A stretch of 13,062 nucleotides of DNA from contig NAOQ01000740.1 in the NCBI GenBank assembly GCA_002751075.1, forward strand, positions 8,940 to 22,001, written 5' to 3'. The position numbers were made by a program, and so were the translations under genes. The notes beneath the pieces are model-generated. The model saw only the letters and a list, made by a program, of their open reading frames with translations, was not told the DNA's origin and did no database searches. Numbering within the stretch: the first letter of the stretch is position 1; every line of letters begins with the position of its first letter. Below, piece after piece: positions 10,362 to 13,062 of this stretch. The DNA is from Ichthyophonus hoferi. Its lineage: Eukaryota > Opisthokonta > Ichthyosporea > Ichthyophonida > Ichthyophonidae.

Positions 10362-12493
10362 TAAGAGGTGAAAGATGGATGAAGATATGGAAGGGAGAAT
10401 AGTTAAGAGAGGAGGACGTAAGGATAATATAATAGCATAGAACAGTATAGAATAGAATAGAATGCAATATAATAGAGTATAATATATAATATAATACAGT
10501 ATAGCACGGTATATATGATACAATATAGCAGTATGTGATATATTATTATATAATCCAAAATAACAAATAGATCATAATATAGTACGATAAAATATATTAT
10601 ATTATAATATAATAAAACACAGTAGAATATTGTATAATATAACATAGTAGAATACAATTTCAAACCAAATGTAATGGCAATGACAGACAGTAAGCACAAA
10701 TGTATAAAATAGGTGAATGCATGTATGTATGTACGTACGTATGGGTGCAACATTGGTTTGTAAATATATTGGCTCCACATACCTGGTACATTATATTCAG
10801 CAAGCTGTAATACAGTCCTTCGAAGATGGGTATGGGTGAAATTTGATGCATGCTGTATTGCCTCTTCAATATAGATCTGATTGGTGGCCCACCTTTTTGT
10901 AAATCTCCATTTGGGGTTTTAAAAACTCATTTGTATTTCCAAGCCGTGCATTGTACTGGCTGGACCCCTAATAATACCGCAATCTTTACCCTACTCCAAT
11001 ATGGCTAGCTAATCACTGGCTTTCTCTTACTGGAAAATAGGTTTTATTCTGTCCAAATACTGATTTCATAAAAGAAACTATTGACCTATCGTAAACCCAT
11101 ATTGTATGTAATGATTGGTCAATATTAATACTATTCTATTTTTCGGCGAATATATAATAAAATATATAAGATATAACATAAGACATAATATCAAATAAAA
11201 TGTGGAATATAATGTGGATATAATACAATATAATATAATATAGGCATGCATAACCTCATTCATTTTCTCATTACCATAGCCCCTATAAAACAAAGAAAAT
11301 ATTTATGACGTTGTTGAAAAACCTTCCTAGACCCTAGAATCAAATGTAGATAATGTCAATATATAATAATGGACTAATATACGGGTTTTGGTAGGCTAAT
11401 TTAAAGCTTTTAAAATTTACTTTAAAGTAGAAACTCGTACATATATTTAGGCTAGATTTGAAACAGTAATAAACGTGGTAAAGGAACACGGGGTAAGATA
11501 TTATATAGCAATAGTCAAGTGTGCAGGGCTATACAGGTAATCTCTTAGCCAGAAAGTTGTGTTTGATGATTAAAATTGCATACTTGAGTAGGCATAGATG
11601 GAGCTATCATGATAGCCAAGATCATAGTAACGCATTCTGCCCCTAGTAATACTGCTTCAATGGCTTTGTCGTAGTCACCCGTCTGTATAAAATAAAAGGG
11701 GTGTGTAGAAGAAACAAATAACATGTTTCAAGGGATGGGCATAAGCAAATATTGAGGTAATGTGATTTGATATGATATAATTTGATATATTACAGTATAG
11801 CATAGTATGGTATGATATAGTAGAGTGTAATATAATACAATATACTATAGAATTGTAGTGTAATACAATGTAATATGGTATAGCATCATGTGATATGATA
11901 TAAGAAAATATAACGTACTATAGTATAGTATAGTATAGTATGATACAATACAGTATATTATAATATAATAAAATAGGGTATAGTATGATGCAATGTATTA
12001 GATTCTAGTATAATATGATATGCTAGCAGAGTATGATAAAATCTAATATGGAATAACATAATATGCTATGGTATTATATTATGTTATAGTATCATCTAGT
12101 ATAGTAGAGTATAATATGGTATATAGATGCATATATATGACTACTCGTATAAGACGAACAAAGCTTTATTATCATACTCTATGTGCAAACTATATCACTA
12201 ATAGTTATTAGAAGTCATCTGTATGTGCACATACTCTTTGAAAATGTATGTAGTTCTTGCTTTAGCTATATATATATATATATAAAGTATATATACAAAC
12301 AATATTCTATAACGCTGAGTCAATAATTATATCACAAAATTATAGAATACACATCAATGTGATCCACATACATACCGTAAAAAGATCAATACTATTGGCA
12401 TGTGACACACCCTGATCCAAGAACAGAACAAGGTCTCTAACGGTGTCCCTGTCTACCTCATGCATGCTAGACTGTACGGCAACCAACTGAGTG
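263..12493 (-). CDS. NIPBL: Cohesin loader SCC2/NIPBL, partial gene, 18 internal exons (w1-w18)
   Basis: In the SCC2/NIPBL family, the protein pairs with SCC4/MAU2 in the nucleus, loads cohesin rings on chromatin and stimulates the Smc1-Smc3 ATPase for loop extrusion and sister-chromatid cohesion. Joined minus-strand exons: 12493-12376, 11682-11584, 10876-10783, 9736-9652, 9075-8976, 8762-8655, 8119-8019, 7666-7540, 7155-7049, 6598-6463, 6031-5894, 4647-4468, 3957-3859, 3383-3282, 2806-2751, 2146-2072, 1793-1658, 409-263. All introns are GT-AG, phases agree at all 17 junctions, and no stop appears in about 669 codons. Family signatures in order include YIEEAI, LPTSKRNLR, RYPAAEILL, LGEMAAKLK, KFLLCQW, DADPSVL and SVREAAVELIG, each with a close NIPBL counterpart in the same order. 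Family members are usually about 1500-2800 residues, so both ends are missing. The unusual part is a PHD finger in w12. The family call is very secure; individual acceptor choices at w1 and w9 are less so. Confidence 0.95.
410..1657 (-). other. Intron between w17 and w18 (1248 nt)
   Basis: The longest intron in the window (gtatgc to ttctcag). It has TA/TG runs at 499-542, a 12-bp tandem repeat at 622-674, and otherwise unique AT-rich sequence from about 720 to 1657. No exon is missing, since w17 and w18 join exactly where the family alignment is continuous. Confidence 0.85.
622..674. repeat. 12-bp tandem repeat TTGATATATATA
   Basis: A TA run (from 622) followed by three units at 639-650, 651-662 and 663-674, the last ending in G. 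Confidence 0.9.
1658..1793 (-). CDS. NIPBL: Exon w17 of SCC2/NIPBL, HEAT repeat
   Basis: SLGSTIDGIMRVVLTMSQDQ followed by LRCRAITALSRIADADPSVL parallels human SFDIYLTQILRVLGENAIAV and VRTKAMKCLSEVVAVDPSIL. The second helix pair is a classic HEAT repeat ending in the invariant DPS. Acceptor ctcgtag, donor gtatgc, phase 0 at the 3' end, joining directly to w18 with no gap in the alignment. Confidence 0.97.
1898..1922. repeat. 8-bp tandem repeat ACTATCAT, three units
   Basis: Three perfect copies in the 278-nt w16-w17 intron, flanked by TA-rich degenerate sequence. Confidence 0.9.
2072..2146 (-). CDS. NIPBL: Exon w16 of SCC2/NIPBL
   Basis: TMIHIAKCLGYTRQR aligns with human ACLIVRYLASMRPFA. The acceptor cttgcag at 2146 is the only one of three closely spaced AGs that fits the phases of both w15 (two bases in) and w17 (two bases out, Arg completed). 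The donor is gtatgt. The 278-nt intron that follows is one of the shorter ones. Confidence 0.93.
2147..2750 (-). other. Intron between w15 and w16 (604 nt), with ACAT repeats
   Basis: GT-AG intron (gtaact to ttgcag). Contains an (ACAT)n-rich and TA-rich tract at 2430-2503. A search for a microexon here was not needed once the 2146 acceptor was recognised, since the phase then fits. Confidence 0.8.
2430..2503. repeat. Imperfect (ACAT)n tetranucleotide tract
   Basis: ACATACATAAATGCATAA-type words ending in a TA run. Intronic. Confidence 0.85.
2751..2806 (-). CDS. NIPBL: Exon w15 of SCC2/NIPBL, 56-nt short exon
   Basis: The shortest exon in the window. FGEDFLKQWTNMDEK occupies the place of human AENRKKFLRSIIKTTPSQF, keeping the FL pair. 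Only this frame is open; the other two contain stops. Acceptor ctcacacag, donor gtaact, ending after two bases of an Arg codon completed by w16. Identity is modest, so the placement rests mainly on phase and order. Confidence 0.88.
2807..3281 (-). other. Intron between w14 and w15 (475 nt)
   Basis: GT-AG intron (gtaggt to acacag). Contains an imperfect direct duplication of about 27-28 bp at 2941-2995 (TATATAGATATGTATAGGCG-like followed by ATATTGC/ATATTGT). Nothing else recognised. Confidence 0.8.
2941..2995. repeat. Imperfect 27/28-bp tandem duplication
   Basis: Two adjacent units, 2941-2967 and 2968-2995, both starting TATATAG and ending GATATTG(C/T). They differ by a few substitutions and one indel. 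Confidence 0.75.
3282..3383 (-). CDS. NIPBL: Exon w14 of SCC2/NIPBL
   Basis: KFLLCQWCTDLHTEIRSRQS aligns with human RKFYIAQWFRDTTLETEKAM. The QW pair is the anchor. Phase 0 at both ends, donor gtaggt. The acceptor (tatgacag) has a weak pyrimidine tract. Two nearer, better-looking AGs (gtacag, cacacag) were refused because both read into a stop in the phase set by w13. Confidence 0.93.
3384..3858 (-). other. Intron between w13 and w14 (475 nt)
   Basis: GT-AG intron (gtaagc to tgacag). Its right part (3660-3840) is A-rich on the plus strand, with recurring ACAAAAACAAAT-like words. Its left part is C/T-rich on the plus strand, which may explain why the w14 acceptor lacks a strong pyrimidine tract on the transcribed strand. 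Confidence 0.8.
3859..3957 (-). CDS. NIPBL: Exon w13 of SCC2/NIPBL
   Basis: 33 codons in phase 0 at both ends. FDLQMAYLRGLQGKSNDEPE corresponds to human QQLQKALLDYLDENTETDPS, a helix followed by an acidic loop just before the KFY-x-AQW segment. Acceptor ttcccacag with a good pyrimidine tract, donor gtaagc. It resumes the NIPBL alignment right after the PHD exon. Confidence 0.93.
4116..4153. repeat. (GA)n then (GT)n compound microsatellite
   Basis: GAGAGAGGGAGAGAGAAA followed by about nine GT units, in the w12-w13 intron. Confidence 0.88.
4287..4333. repeat. (ATATC)n pentamer array drifting to ATCGT
   Basis: About nine 5-bp units, ATATC-type then GTATC-type at the right end. Same motif and same strand orientation as the large array at 12738-13062. 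Confidence 0.9.
4468..4647 (-). CDS. NIPBL: Exon w12 of SCC2/NIPBL: complete PHD finger
   Basis: 60 codons, phase 0 at both ends, encoding a C4HC3 PHD zinc finger. By exon residue number the ligands are Cys10, Cys12, Cys24, Cys27, His32, Cys35, Cys48 and Cys51, with the usual hydrophobic Trp46 two residues before the last CxxC pair (WVCSTC). PHD fingers usually bind the H3 N-terminal tail, reading the K4 methylation state. The Trp often found two residues before the ligand His, part of many K4me3 cages, is Ser here (CSASYHPIC), so methyl-lysine reading cannot be assumed. The exon has a good acceptor (gacccacag) and donor (gtatat), and w11 and w13 also join in frame without it. Human NIPBL lacks this domain; land-plant SCC2 carries a PHD finger. 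Confidence 0.95.
4748..4793. repeat. 8-bp tandem repeat AATACTAT
   Basis: About five units of AATACTAT, near perfect, in the w11-w12 intron about 100 bp before the PHD exon acceptor. Confidence 0.9.
5756..5780. repeat. (AAT)n trinucleotide run
   Basis: About eight TAA/AAT units with one TGA-type interruption near the end. Intronic, close to the w11 donor. Confidence 0.85.
5894..6031 (-). CDS. NIPBL: Exon w11 of SCC2/NIPBL
   Basis: 46 codons, phase 0 at both ends. The core ALDKLGEMAAKLKGELG matches human SLDYLGTVAARLRKDAV. The C-terminal part SLKCTLQLVMNE matches the human SIERILKQV helix. Acceptor ttctctcag, donor gtaggc. The next NIPBL-like residues come only after the 60-residue PHD exon. 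Confidence 0.96.
6032..6462 (-). other. Intron between w10 and w11 (431 nt)
   Basis: GT-AG intron (gtgagt to ctctcag). Its sequence is less repetitive than the other introns. No exon, RNA gene or repeat array recognised. Confidence 0.8.
6463..6598 (-). CDS. NIPBL: Exon w10 of SCC2/NIPBL
   Basis: The joint with w9 creates Lys-Cys, equivalent to the human LKKCGSK turn. PLYKELFNNFCEDLFITLHE and then PRYPAAEILLIVLQKRL track human YRPLFENFVQDLLSTVNK and PEWPAAELLLSLLGRLL. The strict PAAE core is intact. Acceptor atttccag, donor gtgagt, phase 0 at the 3' end. Confidence 0.97.
6599..7048 (-). other. Intron between w9 and w10 (450 nt)
   Basis: GT-AG intron (gtaagt to ttccag). Unique AT-rich sequence. 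It includes a 14-bp perfect palindrome at 6802-6815 (TTCTATATATAGAA), probably without meaning in DNA this AT-rich. Confidence 0.75.
7049..7155 (-). CDS. NIPBL: Exon w9 of SCC2/NIPBL
   Basis: Carries SYRSICNTAHDFMSRFVK plus two bases completed to Lys in w10, parallel to human SYETAMRTAQNFLSIFLKKC. The donor is consensus gtaagt. There are two in-frame acceptors 15 nt apart: gtaaccag (exon starts 7155, adds GVPLQ) and the more pyrimidine-rich cctctgcag (starts 7140). The longer form is given here; either keeps phase 0. Confidence 0.9.
7210..7286. repeat. TG-rich microsatellite, imperfect
   Basis: (TG)n interrupted by A, C and GCGC, with ATGTGT units. On the transcribed strand it is CA-rich and sits shortly upstream of the w9 acceptor. 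Confidence 0.85.
7421..7480. repeat. Compound (TA)n-(TG)n microsatellite
   Basis: About 28 bp of perfect TA alternation to 7448, followed by GTGTGTGTGT and degenerate TG units. It lies in the w8-w9 intron. Length variation between individuals is likely. Confidence 0.9.
7540..7666 (-). CDS. NIPBL: Exon w8 of SCC2/NIPBL
   Basis: Begins by completing Arg, then LNGHEMDHRHIQMATALILE. Human reads RLNSSDMDGEPMYIQMVTAL here, with the conserved IQM-x-TAL helix. It continues into a polar loop (SPKRLSDKTDLKD), where NIPBL also has a variable acidic loop. Acceptor acaacacag, donor gtaggc, phase 0 at the 3' end. Confidence 0.96.
7667..8018 (-). other. Intron between w7 and w8 (352 nt), with TA/TG repeats
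   Basis: GT-AG intron (gtgata to cacag). 7841-7937 is a mixed dinucleotide tract: TA run, TG run, then a TA run of about 18 bp. The G/A-rich plus-strand segment at 7688-7705 is the pyrimidine-rich stretch upstream of the w8 acceptor. Confidence 0.85.
8019..8119 (-). CDS. NIPBL: Exon w7 of SCC2/NIPBL, LPTSKR motif
   Basis: One of the strongest family signatures in the window. CNRYPQHRSYLMDVILDLFA followed by KLPTSKRNLRTYR matches human VFSRYEKHRQLILEEIF and RLPTSKRSLRNFR almost residue for residue. The SKR-x-LR segment is shared by animal and plant loaders. Acceptor tgttacag, donor gtgata, ending after two bases of an Arg codon completed in w8. Confidence 0.97.
8120..8654 (-). other. Intron between w6 and w7 (535 nt)
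   Basis: GT-AG intron (gttagt to gttacag). AT-rich unique sequence. No repeat array, exon or RNA gene recognised. Confidence 0.8.
8655..8762 (-). CDS. NIPBL: Exon w6 of SCC2/NIPBL
   Basis: 36 codons in phase 0 at both ends. GVFFTAPDELPHKFIKLGAL lines up with human ITPFFVENVSELQLCAIKLV. Acceptor tattgcag was chosen because the next AG downstream (ttttcag) would put a stop in the frame. The donor is gttagt, the only GTT donor in the set. Confidence 0.95.
8976..9075 (-). CDS. NIPBL: Exon w5 of SCC2/NIPBL
   Basis: Encodes VLFHKICNIFRQFGALFAIE, aligned with human VIVMLYNKVCDIVSSLSELL, then LAQSLGDTLVVE aligned with human LLTDTTILQ. The acceptor is tatacag and the donor is the consensus gtaagt. 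The 213-nt intron that follows is the shortest in the window. An amphipathic helix pair of the HEAT superhelix is likely. Confidence 0.95.
9076..9651 (-). other. Intron between w4 and w5 (576 nt)
   Basis: GT-AG intron (gtatgt to tatacag). AT-rich unique sequence with no tandem repeat longer than a few units. No exon, RNA gene or mobile element recognised. Confidence 0.8.
9652..9736 (-). CDS. NIPBL: Exon w4 of SCC2/NIPBL, charged linker
   Basis: Hydrophilic linker with KDEEDSKKQ, leading into VIPANYME. It occupies the place of the variable loop between human TLYPQYDPVYRLD and the VIVMLYNKVCD helix, so little sequence identity is expected. It is placed by phase: it accepts one base from w3 (acceptor ttttgtag) and gives two bases to w5 (donor gtatgt). 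Both joints keep the frame open. Confidence 0.86.
10329..10358 (+). repeat. Poly(A) run of 30 on the plus strand
   Basis: Thirty uninterrupted A after AAAAATC, with AATAAA at 10305-10310, 18 bases upstream. The spacing resembles the 3' end of a retroposed transcript in plus orientation, but no parent element is recognised upstream. On the transcribed strand it is T30, far from any acceptor. Confidence 0.9.
10423..10650. repeat. Degenerate TATAATATAG/AGAAT repeat tract
   Basis: Imperfect 5-bp periodicity (ATAGA-ATAGA-ATGCA, TATAATATAATAC and similar), almost free of C on the plus strand. It lies next to the poly(A) run in the w3-w4 intron. The long tyrosine/isoleucine-rich open frames across it are products of the repeat. 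Confidence 0.8.
10783..10876 (-). CDS. NIPBL: Exon w3 of SCC2/NIPBL
   Basis: Encodes IYIEEAIQHASNFTHTHLRR, collinear with human VYIEDVIERVIQYTKFHLQN, then a short tail ending VP plus one base of a glycine codon. Acceptor accaatcag, donor gtatgt, phase 1 at the 3' end. The joint with w4 restores a Gly codon. This is one of the clearest family anchors in the N-terminal half. Confidence 0.95.
10877..11583 (-). other. Intron between w2 and w3 (707 nt)
   Basis: GT-AG intron (gtatgc to aatcag). It includes an A/T repeat tract at about 11150-11243 (ATATAATAC-like units). A short open stretch near 11252-11278 was considered as an exon and rejected because w2 and w3 join directly in phase. No other feature seen. 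Confidence 0.85.
11584..11682 (-). CDS. NIPBL: Exon w2 of SCC2/NIPBL
   Basis: 33 codons, phase 0 at both ends, acceptor tatacag and donor gtatgc. The peptide includes KAIEAVLLGAECVTMI followed by IMIAPSMPTQ. It parallels human NIPBL VTKSADACLTTINIMTSPNM, which directly precedes the YIEDVIE helix, and the next exon here starts with that helix. Intron lengths on either side are 693 and 707 nt. Confidence 0.92.
11683..12375 (-). other. Intron between w1 and w2 (693 nt)
   Basis: GT-AG intron (gtatgt to tatacag). Its right part has a short TA run at about 12268-12284; its left half is the A/T repeat tract described separately. No coding or RNA signal seen. Confidence 0.85.
11758..12128. repeat. 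Degenerate TATAGTATGATAT-type 5-bp repeat tract
   Basis: About 370 bp of imperfect A/T/G pentamer and decamer units (TATGATATAG, AATATAATAC, and four AGTAT units around 11920-11940). It contains almost no C on the plus strand. It lies wholly within the w1-w2 intron and resembles the tracts at 10423-10650 and 11150-11243. Confidence 0.8.
12376..12493 (-). CDS. NIPBL: Exon w1 of SCC2/NIPBL
   Basis: The first exon visible in the window encodes a helical, acidic stretch with DRDTVRDLVLFLDQG. It matches the poorly conserved NIPBL region just ahead of the YIE(D/E)VIE helix. It follows a long pyrimidine tract on the sense strand and ends at ACG|gtatgt in phase 0. Two acceptors are possible, ttccacag (exon starts 12493, needs two bases from the previous exon) or cactcag (starts 12486, phase 0). 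The missing upstream exon prevents a choice. It joins in frame to w2, giving DLFT-TGDYDKA. Confidence 0.78.
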
Positions 12494-12737
12494 CTGTGGA
12501 ATTAGATTGGAGGAAGAGGGTGGGTAGGAAGGGGTAGAAAGAAGGTGATAGCATAGATAAAGGAAGAGAGAAGTGGGTAGACATACATTACTGTTACTGC
12601 TTTTATTATTGATATTATTTGTATGGTTGGTATTGGTGGTGGTGGTATAATGATAGGTAAGAATCTATATCAAGTGGACAACAGTAGTGCATGACAAGCT
12701 AGAGGTGACCCTTTCCCTCCTAGGATATTATTAACCC
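12494..12737 (-). other. Intron upstream of w1, pyrimidine-rich acceptor side
   Basis: From 12502 to about 12580 the plus strand is G/A-rich, so the transcribed strand gives a long pyrimidine tract ending in the w1 acceptors. The rest includes a short TTGGTGGTGGTGG-like tract near 12630-12645. No further exon with family similarity was found. Confidence 0.7.
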
Positions 12738-13062
12738 ATATTACATAATATCATATTACATTAAATCATGCCACATTCTATCTTATTATATTATATTATA
12801 TCGTAGCATATCATATTATATTCTTTTATGTTATATCATATTATGTCACAGTATATTATACCATATCATATCATATCACATTGTATCACATTGTATCATA
12901 TCATATCACATCATATTATTATATCATACCACATCACATCATCTCATATCATATCATATCACATTGCATCATATCATATCATAGCATAGCATAGCATAGC
13001 ATATCATATCATATCATATCATATCATAGCATAGCATAGCATAGCATATCATATCATATCAT
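12738..13062. repeat. Pentanucleotide satellite (ATATC/ATAGC/ATTAC variants)
   Basis: A 5-bp tandem array reaching the window edge. It is degenerate on the w1 side (ATTAC, ATCAC, TTATC variants) and nearly perfect after about 12965. There, four ATAGC units (12981-13000), five ATATC units and four ATAGC units (13026-13045) give a 45-bp higher-order period. It lies in the intron upstream of w1. The array may continue past the window. Confidence 0.93.

Larger units (their letters stand above)
9737..10782 (-). other. Intron between w3 and w4 (1046 nt)
   Basis: GT-AG intron (gtatgt to ttgtag). Its right half holds a poly(A) run, a long A/T repeat tract and an ATGT/ACGT run at 10719-10743. The left half (9740-10260) is unique sequence without similarity that I recognise. 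Confidence 0.85.

Noticed and set aside
10269-10780. Long overlapping minus-strand open frames rich in Tyr, Ile, Leu and Phe
   Set aside because: They are translations of A/T pentamer repeats and a poly(T) run inside an intron. Their composition is that of the repeat, with no domain.
11252-11278. Possible extra minus-strand exon reading GYGNEKMNE between tttatag and gttatg
   Set aside because: w2 ends in phase 0 and w3 begins in phase 0 at the expected alignment point (MPTQ to IYIEEAI). In the required phase this piece reads a stop, and it has no NIPBL counterpart.
12640-12725. Possible minus-strand exon after tcctag upstream of w1
   Set aside because: All frames hit stops quickly, no good donor follows, and the peptide resembles nothing in the family.

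Overview
The window is eukaryotic nuclear DNA: AT-rich, full of simple repeats, and split by spliceosomal introns. It holds one recognisable gene, on the minus strand, that runs through both ends of the window. The gene encodes the HEAT-repeat cohesin loader SCC2/NIPBL (Nipped-B, Mis4). I assembled 18 internal exons (w1 to w18, numbered in transcription order from high to low coordinates) separated by 17 complete introns. Every intron is GT-AG, all junctions keep reading phase, and no stop interrupts the joined frame. The exons total 2008 nt, about 669 codons. They are collinear with the middle of human NIPBL as I remember it, from the stretch just before human 'VYIEDVIERVIQYTKFHLQN' to the HEAT helix 'SVREAAVELLGRF'. 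The N-terminal exons lie beyond position 13062 and the C-terminal exons beyond position 1, so no promoter, start codon, stop codon or polyadenylation site is expected here and none was seen.

Layout: 13062-12494 is intron upstream of w1, with a pentamer satellite at the window edge. 12493-8655 carries w1 to w6, in long introns with several A/T pentamer-type repeat tracts and a 30-base poly(A). 8119-5894 carries w7 to w11, the best conserved core. 4647-4468 (w12) is a complete C4HC3 PHD finger in one exon. 3957-2751 carries w13 to w15, short exons that resume the NIPBL alignment. 2146-263 carries w16 to w18, which lead into the HEAT array. 262-1 is the start of the next intron.

The main point of interest is the PHD finger. 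Human NIPBL and the yeast and fission-yeast loaders do not have one, to my knowledge; land-plant SCC2 proteins do. Here it is a phase 0-0 exon between two segments that otherwise align continuously to NIPBL. It gives the loader a possible built-in histone or chromatin reader.

The host cannot be fixed from this window. Intron density and the similarity to NIPBL suit an intron-rich eukaryote outside the vertebrates and yeasts (an early-branching holozoan, a plant-side lineage or another protist). The standard genetic code is consistent with all 18 exons. I saw no RNA gene, CRISPR array, transposase, reverse transcriptase or viral remnant. Human NIPBL comparisons are from memory, not from a database search.
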